Source: Streptomyces sp. JJ36
GTDB lineage: Bacteria > Actinomycetota > Actinomycetes > Streptomycetales > Streptomycetaceae
NCBI RefSeq assembly: GCF_021696945.1
Contig: NZ_JACYHE010000027.1
Location: 1-64,000, forward strand
Reading direction: 5' to 3'
DNA: 64,000 bases
Every line of letters starts with the position of its first letter. Within the stretch, counting starts at the first letter, position 1. The position numbers and the translations under genes are program-made. The notes beneath the pieces are model-generated. The model was given only the letters and a program-made list of their open reading frames with translations. It was not told the DNA's origin and did no database searches. This document shows, piece by piece, positions 19,069 through 28,648 of the stretch.

Positions 19069-19641
19069 GTGAACAGCGACCTCGAGATCGCCGGCGACCC
19101 GCTCGCCGTCCCCCATCTGCTGCCTCCCACCCCGGACCACCCGGGCACCGTCGCCGGCTTCGCCGGGCTGGCCCGTACGATCGCCGCCGACCGCGCCTCC
19201 TGGGCGCCGCTCGTGCAGTACGACCCCACCACCCGCTGGTACCACCGGCTGCGCACCGGCCCCGGCTACGAGGTCTGGCTGCTGAGCTGGCTCCCCGGCC
19301 AGGGCACCGGACGGCACGACCACGGCCCGTCCTCCGGCGTGCTCACCGTCCTGGAGGGCGCGCTCACCGAGCACACCGCGCGCGCCACCCGGGTGCTGCG
19401 CCCCGGCGCCCAGCGGGTCTTCGCGCCGGGCTCCGTGCACGAGGCGGTCAACGACGGCCTGGAACCGGCCGTCAGCCTGCACGTCTACTTCCCCGGCCTC
19501 ACGGCGATGCCGATGCACGCCCCGCACCGCCCGGCCCCCGCGTCGGTCTCCCGTACGGCGGCGGGCGCGGCCCGGGTGGCGGGCGCGGCGCCCGGCGTGC
19601 CGTCCGCGCTGCCGGCGGAGGGCGCCACGACCGCCGGCTGA
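19069..19641 (+). CDS. Cysteine dioxygenase family protein
   Basis: The 190-residue cupin-fold enzyme oxidises L-cysteine to cysteine sulfinate using non-haem iron. The three-His iron site is visible: H83 and H85 in [10 protein letters not shown] and H124 in [11 protein letters not shown]. The substrate-site stretch [17 protein letters not shown] is also family-typical. GTG 19069 starts [17 protein letters not shown], with a weak GAAGG site. The last 45 residues are Ala/Pro-rich and probably disordered. It is preceded by the cysteine-rich leader peptide and followed 48 bases later by cofD, which probably has its own signal. Confidence 0.9.
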   Translation: MNSDLEIAGDPLAVPHLLPPTPDHPGTVAGFAGLARTIAADRASWAPLVQYDPTTRWYHRLRTGPGYEVWLLSWLPGQGTGRHDHGPSSGVLTVLEGALTEHTARATRVLRPGAQRVFAPGSVHEAVNDGLEPAVSLHVYFPGLTAMPMHAPHRPAPASVSRTAAGAARVAGAAPGVPSALPAEGATTAG

Positions 19642-19689
19642 GCAGCCTCCGGCACGGCCCCCGGGCGACCGGCTGCGAGACTGTCTCCC

Positions 19690-20652
19690 ATGCAGCGCAT
19701 TGTGGTTCTGGCCGGCGGCATCGGCGGCGCCCGTTTCCTCCGCGGACTCAAGTCCGCGGCCCCCGACGCGGACGTCACGGTCATCGGCAACACCGGCGAC
19801 GACATCCATCTCTTCGGACTGAAGGTCTGCCCCGACCTGGACACCGTGATGTACACCCTCGGCGGCGGCATCCACGAGGGACAGGGGTGGGGCCGCAGCG
19901 GGGAGACCTTCACGGTGAAGGAGGAACTCGCCGCGTACGGCGTCGGCCCGGAGTGGTTCGGGCTGGGCGACCGGGACTTCGCCACGCACATCGTCCGCAC
20001 CCGGATGCTGGGTGCGGGCTATCCGCTGAGCGCCGTCACCGAGGCGCTGTGCGACCGCTGGAAGCCGGGCGTACGGCTGCTGCCGATGACCGACGACCGG
20101 GTGGAGACCCACGTCGCCGTCGACACCCCCGAGGGGGAACGCAGGGCGGTGCACTTCCAGGAGTACTGGGTGCGGCTGCGCGCCTCGGTGGACGCGCACG
20201 CCATCGTGCCCGTCGGCGCGGACCAGGCCACACCGGCGCCCGGCGTCCTGGAGGCGATCGCCGAGGCGGACGTGGTGCTCTTCCCGCCCTCCAACCCCGT
20301 GGTGAGCATCGGGACGATCCTCGCCGTGCCCGGAATCCGGGAGGCCCTGGCGGAGGCCGGGGTGCCCGTCGTCGGCCTGTCCCCCCTCGTCGGAGGCGCA
20401 CCGGTGCGCGGGATGGCCGACAAGGTGCTGGCCGCCATCGGCGTGGAGGCCACCGCCGCGGCCGTCGCCCGGCACTACGGCTCGGGGCTGCTGGACGGCT
20501 GGCTGGTGGACACCGTGGACGAGGCCGCCGTCGCGGAGGTCGAAGCGGCGGGCATCCGCTGCCGGGCCGTGCCGCTGCTGATGAAGGACACCGAGGCCAC
20601 CGCCCGGATGGCCGCCGAGGCACTCACGCTGGCCGCGGAGGTGGCTGCATGA
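19690..20652 (+). CDS. cofD: 2-phospho-L-lactate / phosphoenolpyruvate transferase of F420 synthesis
   Basis: The 320-residue cytosolic enzyme (CofD/FbiA) joins the activated phospho-three-carbon unit to the deazaflavin Fo, making (dehydro) coenzyme F420-0. The N-terminal glycine motif [16 protein letters not shown] and the NTGDD(IH)LFGL metal-binding aspartates are clear, followed by [14 protein letters not shown]. Length fits the family. The stop overlaps the fbiB start as ATGA, so the two F420 genes are translationally coupled. Confidence 0.95.
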   Translation: MQRIVVLAGGIGGARFLRGLKSAAPDADVTVIGNTGDDIHLFGLKVCPDLDTVMYTLGGGIHEGQGWGRSGETFTVKEELAAYGVGPEWFGLGDRDFATHIVRTRMLGAGYPLSAVTEALCDRWKPGVRLLPMTDDRVETHVAVDTPEGERRAVHFQEYWVRLRASVDAHAIVPVGADQATPAPGVLEAIAEADVVLFPPSNPVVSIGTILAVPGIREALAEAGVPVVGLSPLVGGAPVRGMADKVLAAIGVEATAAAVARHYGSGLLDGWLVDTVDEAAVAEVEAAGIRCRAVPLLMKDTEATARMAAEALTLAAEVAA

Positions 20653-22199
20653 CCGGCACACCGGCCTACCAGGTGTGGGCGCTGCCGGGCCTGCCCGAAG
20701 TCCGGCAGGGCGACGATCTGGCCAAGCTGATCGCCGACGCCGCCACCGCGCGCGGGCTGCCCGGGCTCGCCCCCGGGGACGTGCTGGTGGTCACCTCGAA
20801 AATCGTCAGCAAGGCGGAAGGGCGCACGGTACCGGCCGCCGACCGCGAGGCGGCCGTGGACGCCGAGACCGTACGGGTGGTGGCGCGGCGCGGGCCGACC
20901 CGGATCGTGGAGACCCGGCACGGTTTCGTGCTGGCCGCGGCCGGGGTGGACGCCTCCAACACGACCGGCGACACGGTGCTGCTGCTCCCCGAGGACCCGG
21001 ACGCCTCCGCCGCACACATCCGGACCGGGCTGCGGGACGCGCTCGGTGTGGACGTCGGCGTCGTCGTCACGGACACCTTCGGGCGGCCCTGGCGCGAGGG
21101 GCAGACCGACGTCGCCGTCGGGGCGAGCGGGGTGCGGGTCCTGGAGGACCTGCGCGGCGGCGCCGACGCGTACGGAGCTCCGCTCGGTGTCACCGTCACC
21201 GCGGTGGCGGACGAACTCGCCGCGGCCGGGGAACTGGTGAAGGGGAAGGCCGACGGGATGCCCGTCGCGGTGGTGCGCGGGCTGGCCCGGCATGTGACCG
21301 CACTCCTGCCTCCGGAGACCGCGGAGGCCCCGGAGGCCCCGGAGGCAACGTCTGCCACGGACGCCCACGGGACCGCGGAGGAACCGCAGGCCACGCAGGG
21401 GCCGCAGGCCGCGGAAGCCCCGCAGACGGCGCAGGCCACGGAGACACAGGAGGCCGCAGCCGCCCCGGCCCCGACGGACGCCCGCGGCGGCGTGCCGGGT
21501 GTGGACGGTCGCGCCGGCCGCCCGGCGGACCTTCCGCCCCCCGACTCCGCTCGCGCCCTGGTCCGCCCGGCGGCGAACGACATGTTCCGGCTGGGCACGT
21601 CGGAGGCGGTACGCGAGGCGGTGACCCTGCGGCGCACGGTGCGGGAGTTCACCGACGAGCCGGTGGACGGCGCCGCGGTGCGCCGGGCCGTCGCCGCCGC
21701 GCTGACCGCGCCGGCCCCGCACCACACCACGCCGTGGCGGTTCGTGCTGCTGGAGTCCGCCGCGAGCCGGCGCCGGCTGCTGGACGCGATGCGGGAGGCG
21801 TGGATCGCCGATCTGCGCGGGGACGGCAGGAGCGAGGAGAGCATCGCGCGCCGGGTGCGCCGCGGCGACGTGCTGCGCAACGCGCCCTGCCTGGTGGTGC
21901 CGTGTCTGGTGACGGAGGGGGCGCACAGCTACCCGGACGCGCGCCGGGCGGCCGCCGAGCGCGAGATGTTCGTCGTCGCCAACGGCGCGGGCATCCAGAA
22001 CTTCCTGGTGGCGCTGGCCGGGGAGCGGCTGGGATCGGCGTGGGTCTCCTCGACGATGTTCTGCCGGGACGTCGTCCGCGATGTGCTCGGACTGCCCGGC
22101 GACTGGGACCCGATGGGCGCCGTGGCCGTCGGCCACCCGGCGGCGCCACCCCGGGAACGGCCACCCCGCCCGGTGGACGCCTTCGTGACGGTGCGCTGA
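20649..22199 (+). CDS. fbiB: Bifunctional F420-0:L-glutamate ligase / dehydro-F420-0 reductase
   Basis: The 516-residue protein has two domains, as in mycobacterial FbiB. Residues 1-215 are the CofE-like GTP-dependent glutamate ligase ([33 protein letters not shown]). Residues 300-510 are an FMN-binding nitroreductase-like domain ([20 protein letters not shown]). Between them, residues 220-297 form an Ala/Glu/Thr/Pro-rich linker of EAPEAP- and AQAT-like units, longer than needed. ATG 20649 overlaps the cofD stop by four bases. It completes F420 polyglutamylation. Confidence 0.93.
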   Translation: MTGTPAYQVWALPGLPEVRQGDDLAKLIADAATARGLPGLAPGDVLVVTSKIVSKAEGRTVPAADREAAVDAETVRVVARRGPTRIVETRHGFVLAAAGVDASNTTGDTVLLLPEDPDASAAHIRTGLRDALGVDVGVVVTDTFGRPWREGQTDVAVGASGVRVLEDLRGGADAYGAPLGVTVTAVADELAAAGELVKGKADGMPVAVVRGLARHVTALLPPETAEAPEAPEATSATDAHGTAEEPQATQGPQAAEAPQTAQATETQEAAAAPAPTDARGGVPGVDGRAGRPADLPPPDSARALVRPAANDMFRLGTSEAVREAVTLRRTVREFTDEPVDGAAVRRAVAAALTAPAPHHTTPWRFVLLESAASRRRLLDAMREAWIADLRGDGRSEESIARRVRRGDVLRNAPCLVVPCLVTEGAHSYPDARRAAAEREMFVVANGAGIQNFLVALAGERLGSAWVSSTMFCRDVVRDVLGLPGDWDPMGAVAVGHPAAPPRERPPRPVDAFVTVR

Positions 22200-22244
22200 C
22201 GCCACGGGGCGTCGCGGGCCCGTACGGTGCGCTGCCGGCGGGCC

Positions 22245-23294
22245 CTACAGGCGGGCGATGTCCCCTCGGGGCATGCGCGGCACCCGTCGGGGCGGGGTGC
22301 GGCCCGTGGTGAGGATCAGTCGGGCGGCCCGGTGGCGCTGGCCCGTGTAGGGGGCGAGCAGTTCCAGCATCCCCGCGTCGTCCACGCCGCGGCGCCCGGT
22401 CAGGGCGTAGCCGACGATGCCCGGCAGGTGGAGGTCGCCCACGGTGAGGGCGTCCGGGTCGCCGTTGCTGCGCTGGAGCGTCTCGGCGGCGGTCCACGGG
22501 CCGATCCCGGGGATCGCCTGCAACCGGGCCAGGGCGGCGTCCAGTTCCATCCCGGCGGCCTCCTCCATCCGGGGTGCGCGGCGGGCGGCGCGGATGACGG
22601 TGGCCGAGCGCTTGCCGTCGACCCCGGCCCGGTGCCACTCCCAGGACGGGATGAGGCACCAGGTGCGCGGTTCCGGCATCACGCAAAGCTCCGGGTGCGG
22701 CCCCGGGGCCGGCTCCCCGTACCGGCGGACCAGCCGCCGCCAGGCGCGGAACGCCTCCTCGGTGGTGACCTTCTGCTCCAGGACGGAGGGGATCAGCGCC
22801 TCCATCACCAGCCCGGTCCGCACCAGCCGCAGCCCGGGGTTGCGGCGGTGGGCGTCCCGGGTGAGGTCGTGGTGGGGGACGAAGGCGTCCGGGTCGTCGT
22901 CCGCGCCCAGCAGCGCGGGCAGCCGGTCCAGCGCCCACTCCGCGCCCGGCCCCCAGGCCTCTGCCCGCACCGGCCCGGGGCCGGGCCGCCGCAGGTGCAG
23001 CGTCACGGGGCCGGCGGGGGTGCGGCTCGCCCGCCAGAAGCCGTCGGGTCCGGTCCGGCAGGTGGGGTCGTACGGGCCGCGGCGCAGCACCCGCAGCGAG
23101 AGGTGCAGGTCGTACGGGCCGCCGGGGTCCCAGGAGCGGCGCAGCCCGCGCCCGCCGGACGCGGCGTCCGGGGCCGTGCGGGCACCCGGCACGGCAGCGG
23201 CATCCGGCACGGCGCGGGCCCCCGGCGACGGCCGGGCGGCGCGGGGCGGAAGGGCGGAGTGCGGGCGGGGCGGCCCGGCGGCGCGGCGGCTCAC
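22245..23294 (-). CDS. DNA-3-methyladenine glycosylase 2 (AlkA-like)
   Basis: The 349-residue HhH-superfamily base excision enzyme removes alkylated bases. The helix-hairpin-helix LQAIPGIGPWTAAET lies near residue 275, followed by ALTVGDLHLP, whose Asp is at the catalytic position. An Ala/Pro/Arg-rich N-terminal extension of about 50 residues precedes the domain. GTG 23294 lies six bases after the stop of the nucleotidyltransferase gene, so they are probably co-transcribed. It is convergent with fbiB; GGGCCC copies at 22216-22221 and 22240-22245 could form a hairpin there. Confidence 0.85.
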   Translation of the reverse strand: MSRRAAGPPRPHSALPPRAARPSPGARAVPDAAAVPGARTAPDAASGGRGLRRSWDPGGPYDLHLSLRVLRRGPYDPTCRTGPDGFWRASRTPAGPVTLHLRRPGPGPVRAEAWGPGAEWALDRLPALLGADDDPDAFVPHHDLTRDAHRRNPGLRLVRTGLVMEALIPSVLEQKVTTEEAFRAWRRLVRRYGEPAPGPHPELCVMPEPRTWCLIPSWEWHRAGVDGKRSATVIRAARRAPRMEEAAGMELDAALARLQAIPGIGPWTAAETLQRSNGDPDALTVGDLHLPGIVGYALTGRRGVDDAGMLELLAPYTGQRHRAARLILTTGRTPPRRVPRMPRGDIARL

Positions 23295-23300
23295 CGGGGC

Positions 23301-24383
23301 TCACTGGTCCGAGGAGAAGCGGACGGAGCCGGCCGGGAGGCGGGCGCCGCACCAGATGCGGATGCCGCCGCGGAGTTCGTTGTCCGGGCCGATGTCGGCA
23401 CCGTCCCCGATCACCGCGCCGTCCAGCACCGCGCGGGCGCCGATCCGGGCGCGGGCTCCGACCAGGGACTCGCGTATCTCCGCGCCGGGCTCGACGACCG
23501 CCCCGTCCAGCAGCGTGCTGCCGTCGACCCGGGCGCCGGTGCCGATCACCACCCCGGCGCCGACGGCGGTGCCGCCGGTGAGCTTCGCGTCGGAGGCGAC
23601 CCGGGCGCCGTCCAGCACCAGGTACTCCCCGCGCCGTCCCGGCACGGCGGGTGAGGGCGCGCGGCCCAGCACCAGGTCGGCGGAGCCGCGCACGAAGGCC
23701 TGCGGGGTGCCGAGATCCAGCCAGTAGGTGGAGTCGACCATGCCCTGGAGGTGCGCCCCGGCGTCGAGCAGGCCGGGGAAGGTCTCGCGCTCGACGGAGA
23801 CCGGGCGGCCGTCCGGGATGGCGTCGAGGACGGAGCGCCGGAAGACGTAGGCACCCGCGTTGATCTGGTCGGTGACGATCTCTTCGGGCGTCTGCGGCTT
23901 CTCCAGGAAGGCGGTGACCCGGCCCGTGGCGTCCGTGGGGACCAGCCCGAAGGCCCGGGGGTCGGTCACCCGGGTCAGGTGCAGCGAGACGTCGGCGCCG
24001 GACTCGGTGTGCGTCCGTACCAGCGCGCGGATGTCGAGGCCGGTGAGGATGTCCCCGTTGAAGACCAGCACCGGGTCGTCCGGGCCGGAGGCCAGCCGGG
24101 AGGCGACGTTGCGCAGGGCGCCGCCGGTGCCGAGCGGCTCGTCCTCGGTGACGTACTCCAGGTGGAGTCCGAGGGCGGAGCCGTCGCCGAAGTACGGCTC
24201 GAAGACCTCGGCCAGGTAGGACGTGGCCATCACCACGTGGTCCACCCCGGCCGCGCGGGCCCGGGCGAGCTGGTGGCTGAGGAAGGGCACGCCCGCCGCG
24301 GGAACCATCGGCTTGGGGGTGTGCACGGTCAGCGGGCGCAGCCGGGTGCCCTTGCCCCCGACCAGGAGAATCGCTTCGGTCAC
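23301..24383 (-). CDS. Sugar-1-phosphate nucleotidyltransferase (mannose-1-phosphate guanylyltransferase-like)
   Basis: The 360-residue enzyme makes a nucleotide sugar from a sugar-1-phosphate. GTG 24383 begins VTEAILLVGGKGTRLRPLT, the nucleotide-binding signature, followed by TPKPMVP and the metal site VFNGDIL. The C-terminal 110 residues show hexapeptide-type repeats (GAVIGDG, GARVDGS, GAGVVIG) forming a left-handed beta helix. GDP-mannose is the likeliest product given manA and manB in the window, but glucose-1-phosphate specificity cannot be excluded. The open frame to 24575 is not conserved-looking. Confidence 0.88.
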   Translation of the reverse strand: MTEAILLVGGKGTRLRPLTVHTPKPMVPAAGVPFLSHQLARARAAGVDHVVMATSYLAEVFEPYFGDGSALGLHLEYVTEDEPLGTGGALRNVASRLASGPDDPVLVFNGDILTGLDIRALVRTHTESGADVSLHLTRVTDPRAFGLVPTDATGRVTAFLEKPQTPEEIVTDQINAGAYVFRRSVLDAIPDGRPVSVERETFPGLLDAGAHLQGMVDSTYWLDLGTPQAFVRGSADLVLGRAPSPAVPGRRGEYLVLDGARVASDAKLTGGTAVGAGVVIGTGARVDGSTLLDGAVVEPGAEIRESLVGARARIGARAVLDGAVIGDGADIGPDNELRGGIRIWCGARLPAGSVRFSSDQ

Positions 24384-24483
24384 CTTGTCTTTCGCTTCCT
24401 GCCGGGGCCTCGGCCGGGTGGCCGGCGGCCAGTCTATGCAGACGGGCGGGGCCCGGGGACGGGCTCCGGCCGGAAGCCGCCGG

Positions 24484-26067
24484 TCAGCGGCCCTGGAGAC
24501 GGGCCGCCAGGTCGCGGATGAAACCGAGCTCACGGTAGAGGCGGTCTCCCGGGCACGCGGTGCTGAAGGCGTCACGGTGTCCGGAGATGGTACGCACCCG
24601 GTGGCTCTTGCCGCCCGACTTCATGCGCGTGGAGCCCTTCGGGTTCACCCCGTAAAGGCCCAGCTTCCAGCCGGTCAGCTTGGCGACACCCTCCAGCGCC
24701 TTCCGGGGCGGGTCGGTCTTCCCGAAGGAGCCGAGGACGGCGACGCCCATGCTGTTCTGGTTGAAGCCGTACGTGTGGGCGCCCTGCACGGGTTCGCGGA
24801 CGCCGCCGGCCCGGCCCTCGTAGATCGTGCCGCACTTGTCGACGAGGAAGTTGTAGCCGATGTCGCGCCAGCCCTGGCTGCGCACGTGGTAGCGGTAGAT
24901 GCCGCGGATCACGGAGCGGGCCTCGGAGCAGCGGTAGTCGTTCGAGCCCGCGGTGTGGTGGACGAAGGCGGCCTTCACGGTGTCGGCGTACTTGTAGCCG
25001 CCCTTGCGCATCCCCTCGTCCGCGCCCCAGCCGCGCCGGATGACGATGCCGGGACGCGGCCCGATGTGCGAGCCGCCGTCGTCGGCGGCCGCGTCGCCCT
25101 CCGCGTCGCCTTCCGCGTCGGCGGCCGTCTCGTCCCCGGCGGCGTCGGTGTCCCCCGTGCCGACCACACCGGGCATCCCCGCGGCCCGTGCGTCCGCCTC
25201 GGTCTCGGCCCGGTTCAGCGGCGGCAGCATCAGCGGCGGTCCCTGCCGCCGGTCGCCGTCCGCGCCGGTGCGGGACGGCCCGCCGGACGAGCCCGGGGGG
25301 CCGGACAGCCGGGTGCCTCCCGGCTGGTCCGGCGCGGTGGCGTGCGGGTCCTGCGGCGCGGCGCCCCGGGGGGCGTCCGGTGCCGTGCCCGCGCCGTCGT
25401 CCGCCCGGTCGGTCGCCCTGCCGTCCGCCCGGTCGTCCGCATCGGTGCGACCCGCGGTGCCGCGCGCCTCGCCGGGGTCCACCAGCTCCAGCCGCAGCCC
25501 GCTCGGCAGCTCCCGGCCGGGATGCGGGCGCACCCGCACCTGCACGCCGTCGGAGCGCCCCACCCAGAGCGGCGCGGTGGCGCCGCGCCCCGCCGCGTGG
25601 GCGGCGTCGCCGGCGGCCTCCGCCGGGAACGGCCCGGGCGCGTGGTCGGCCTGGGCGGTGAGCTCCCGCCAGGGCGACCAGCGGCCGGAACGGGCGTCCC
25701 GCGTGCGGACCCGGACGGTGCCCCCGAGGTCCCGGGAGGCGTCCGGCCAGACGACGCCGACCAGGGAGAACGGCGGCACGGCACGCGGTGTCAGGCCGTG
25801 CTCGCCGGGAGCGCCGGGCCCGCCGGCCGCCCCGTCGCGCGCCGCGAGGGCACCCAGCGGCACCGAGCGGGTCGATCCGGGGAGCCGCGGTTCGCCGTCG
25901 CGTTCCCCGGTGGGGACCACGGGGGTCACGCGCGTGGCGTGGGGGTCCGCCGCACTGCCGGCACCCACCGCCCCGGTGGCGGCCGCCGGGACAGCGGGGC
26001 CGAGCGGGGCGAGCAGCGCGGCGGCGGAGACCAGAACCAGGGAGGAAAGGGGAGAAAATGCACGCAT
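24484..26067 (-). CDS. Secreted N-acetylmuramoyl-L-alanine amidase with PGRP domain
   Basis: The 527-residue exported protein starts at ATG 26067 with a signal peptide (MRAFSPLSSLVLVSAAALLA, cleavage near residue 30). The middle, about 110-330, is a beta region plus a long Ala/Asp/Gly-rich linker. The C-terminal 190 residues are a peptidoglycan-recognition domain. Zinc ligands are the first His of FVHHTAG, the His of ISGHRDAF and the Cys of STACPGD, with the catalytic Tyr in GYNFLVD. It should cut peptidoglycan stem peptides from the glycan. ATG 26085 would add six residues. Confidence 0.92.
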   Translation of the reverse strand: MRAFSPLSSLVLVSAAALLAPLGPAVPAAATGAVGAGSAADPHATRVTPVVPTGERDGEPRLPGSTRSVPLGALAARDGAAGGPGAPGEHGLTPRAVPPFSLVGVVWPDASRDLGGTVRVRTRDARSGRWSPWRELTAQADHAPGPFPAEAAGDAAHAAGRGATAPLWVGRSDGVQVRVRPHPGRELPSGLRLELVDPGEARGTAGRTDADDRADGRATDRADDGAGTAPDAPRGAAPQDPHATAPDQPGGTRLSGPPGSSGGPSRTGADGDRRQGPPLMLPPLNRAETEADARAAGMPGVVGTGDTDAAGDETAADAEGDAEGDAAADDGGSHIGPRPGIVIRRGWGADEGMRKGGYKYADTVKAAFVHHTAGSNDYRCSEARSVIRGIYRYHVRSQGWRDIGYNFLVDKCGTIYEGRAGGVREPVQGAHTYGFNQNSMGVAVLGSFGKTDPPRKALEGVAKLTGWKLGLYGVNPKGSTRMKSGGKSHRVRTISGHRDAFSTACPGDRLYRELGFIRDLAARLQGR

Positions 26068-26206
26068 ACCTATGATCGTCGGCATAGCACACCAGGTCTG
26101 TCGAGTCGGAACTGACGGCCTGTCCGGCACCCGGGCGGCCCACCGCAGCCGGAGGGGGACCGGCCTGACGCGCCGTCGGCAGCCGCGGCCGCGTACCCTG
26201 GCGCGC

Positions 26207-26962
26207 GTGAACGCCACCGACCGCACCCCCGCCGACCTGCTGGATTCCGCACTCGCCGCGGACCCCTCGCGTCCCCTGGTGACCTTCTACGACGACGCCA
26301 CCGGGGAGCGCGTCGAACTCTCCGTCGCCACCCTCGCCAATTGGGTGGCGAAGACGGCCAACCTGCTCCAGGACGAGCTGTCCGCCGAGCCCGGCGACCG
26401 CCTCGCACTGCTGCTGCCGGCGCACTGGCAGACCGCCGTCTGGCTGCTCGCCTGCTCGGCCACCGGGGTGGTCGCCGAGGTGTCCGGGGATCCGGCCGGC
26501 GCCGACCTGGCGGTGGCCGGACCCGGCACCCTGGAGACCGGCCGCGCCTGCCGCGGCGAGCGGGTGGCGCTGAGCCTGCGCCCGATGGGCGTGCGGTTCC
26601 CGGAGCCGCCCGCGGGCTTCCTCGACTACGCGGTGGAGGTACCGGGCCAGGGCGACCGCTTCGTCCCGTACGCGCCGGCCGACCCCGCGGCGCCCGCGCT
26701 GGTGCTGCCGGACGGCACGGAGCTCTCCGGCGCCGAGGTGGTCCGTCGGGCCGGCGCGGACGCCGGGGAGCGGGGGCTCGGGCCGGGCACCCGGCTGCTC
26801 TCCACCCTGCCCTTCGACGGCTGGGCCGGGCTCTCCGCCGGGCTGTACGCGCCGCTCGCCGCGGGCGCCTCGGTGGTGCTCTGCCGGCACGCCGACCGGC
26901 TGGACCCGGCGGCGCTGGCCGGGCGCCGGGAGAGCGAGCGCGTCACCCACACGACGGACTGA
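26207..26962 (+). CDS. TIGR03089 family protein
   Basis: The 251-residue protein resembles the N-terminal part of acyl-CoA synthetase / AMP-binding enzymes (FYDDATGERVELSVATLANWVAKTANLL, GDRLALLLPAHWQTAVWLLA). It is far too short for a full enzyme and lacks the phosphate-binding loop and C-terminal lid. This matches the actinobacterial TIGR03089 family, whose function is unknown. GTG 26207 is chosen because the conserved region starts right after it. It is divergent from the amidase across 139 bases and precedes the LCP cluster. Confidence 0.85.
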   Translation: MNATDRTPADLLDSALAADPSRPLVTFYDDATGERVELSVATLANWVAKTANLLQDELSAEPGDRLALLLPAHWQTAVWLLACSATGVVAEVSGDPAGADLAVAGPGTLETGRACRGERVALSLRPMGVRFPEPPAGFLDYAVEVPGQGDRFVPYAPADPAAPALVLPDGTELSGAEVVRRAGADAGERGLGPGTRLLSTLPFDGWAGLSAGLYAPLAAGASVVLCRHADRLDPAALAGRRESERVTHTTD

Positions 26963-27188
26963 CGCCACCGGACGACCGCGCCACGCGTCCGCGCGGCACC
27001 CGCCCCGGCACGCCCCCGGGGCACCCCCGCGCCCACGTGCCGCCCCGCGTACAACCATCCGCCCCTTCCGTACGTCTGTCTGAGTGACAGACACCCGCAC
27101 GCCCGTCCCACCCGTGCACGGGCACCACCCGGTCCCGCGACGACGCGGCAGGGGCGGGTGGGCACCCGGGCCGAGGACCTCGCGAGGG

Positions 27189-28529
27189 ATGGACGCAGAC
27201 GTGACCGCATCCGGCACGCCCGCCGCCGACGGCGGCGACGTCGGCGACACCGCGGAACCCGCCGGCAGCGGCGACGCCGAGCACACCGCGGACGCCGATG
27301 GCCCGCCCCGTCCCCGCGGCCGGCGGCGCTGGCTTCGCTGGGCCGGGCTGGGCGCCTCGGTGCTCGTGCTCGCCGCCGCCGGGACCGGCTGGACGCTCTA
27401 CCAGCGGCTGGACGGCAACATCCGTACGGACACCGCGGCCGCCGAGGAGCTGGCCCGGCACGAGGAGGAACGGCCCGCCGCGGCCACCGGCGAGGCGGGC
27501 GAGGCACGGAACATCCTGCTGCTGGGCTCGGACAGCCGGGCCGGGGCGAACGGCAAGTACGGCCGGACGGAGGGCGCCCGGGCCGACACCACCATCCTGC
27601 TGCACCTCTCCGCGGACCGGACCGGGGCGACCGCGGTCTCGCTCCCCCGCGACCTGATGGTGGACATCCCGAGCTGCCGCACCCCCGACGGGGGCCGCAG
27701 CACCGCCCAGTTCGCGCAGTTCAACTGGGCCTTCCAGGCCGGCGGCGCGGCCTGCACGATCCGCACGGTGGAGCGGCTCACCGGCATCCGGATCGACCAC
27801 CATCTGGTGGTGGACTTCACCGGGTTCACGGACCTGGTGGACGCCGTGGGCGGGGTGGAGGTGTGCCTCCCGCACGACGTGTACGACGAGGACGCGCAAC
27901 TCGACCTCACCGCCGGGCGGCATGTGCTCGCAGGCGAGCAGGCACTCGGCTATGTGCGCTCCCGCCACGCCTTCGACGGCAGCGACACCCAGCGGATGGA
28001 GCGCCAGCAGGAGTTCCTGGGGTCGCTGGTACGGAAGGTGCGGGACGAGGGGACGCTGACGAACCCCACCGAGCTGTACCCCGTGCTGGACGCGGTCACC
28101 TCCTCGGTCACGGCCGACCCGGGGCTGGACTCGCTGCGCGAACTCTACGACCTCACCCGGGACCTGCGGGACATACCGGACGGCGGGGTGCGTTTCCTGA
28201 CCGTTCCCCGCCGGCCGTACTCGATGGACCCGAACCGGGACGAGCTCGTGCAGCCGGCCGCACGCCGGCTCTTCGAGCAGCTCCGCGCCGACCTCCCCGT
28301 CCGTGTGGGCGGGACCACACAGCCCGCCGGCCACGCACCCGGAACCAGCCCCTCGGCCGGCCCGTCTCCCGATGCGGCGGACACGTCCCCGGAGTCCGCC
28401 ACCCCCTCCACACCCCCGCGGGACGGCTCCTCCCCCGGTCACACGCCGGTAACGGAGCCGACCTACCGTGGCACGACTGCCGCGCAGGACACCTGCAGCA
28501 CGGAGGGCGAGCCGATTGGGAGGAATTGA
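27189..28529 (+). CDS. LCP family cell-wall polymer ligase 1
   Basis: A LytR-CpsA-Psr protein of 446 residues from ATG 27189, or 481 from GTG 27084 in the same frame; neither start has an ideal ribosome-binding site. One membrane segment (about residues 50-70) anchors an extracellular LCP domain (about 105-305). It has NILLLGSDSRAG, RADTTILLHLSADR, SLPRDLMVDIP and GEQALGYVRSRH. LCP enzymes move polyprenyl-linked polymers onto peptidoglycan. The Pro/Ser/Thr-rich tail replaces the LytR C-terminal domain seen in the next two paralogues. Confidence 0.9.
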   Translation: MDADVTASGTPAADGGDVGDTAEPAGSGDAEHTADADGPPRPRGRRRWLRWAGLGASVLVLAAAGTGWTLYQRLDGNIRTDTAAAEELARHEEERPAAATGEAGEARNILLLGSDSRAGANGKYGRTEGARADTTILLHLSADRTGATAVSLPRDLMVDIPSCRTPDGGRSTAQFAQFNWAFQAGGAACTIRTVERLTGIRIDHHLVVDFTGFTDLVDAVGGVEVCLPHDVYDEDAQLDLTAGRHVLAGEQALGYVRSRHAFDGSDTQRMERQQEFLGSLVRKVRDEGTLTNPTELYPVLDAVTSSVTADPGLDSLRELYDLTRDLRDIPDGGVRFLTVPRRPYSMDPNRDELVQPAARRLFEQLRADLPVRVGGTTQPAGHAPGTSPSAGPSPDAADTSPESATPSTPPRDGSSPGHTPVTEPTYRGTTAAQDTCSTEGEPIGRN

Positions 28530-28648
28530 CCGCTTCTGAGCCAGTGGAATGTGGCACCGGCATCGCCGCGCCGCGAAGTCGGCGGCTAGTGTGAGCGATC
28601 CGGTCCGCCCCGAGGGGCGCCAGCGCACAATGGAGGACTTTCGCAATC

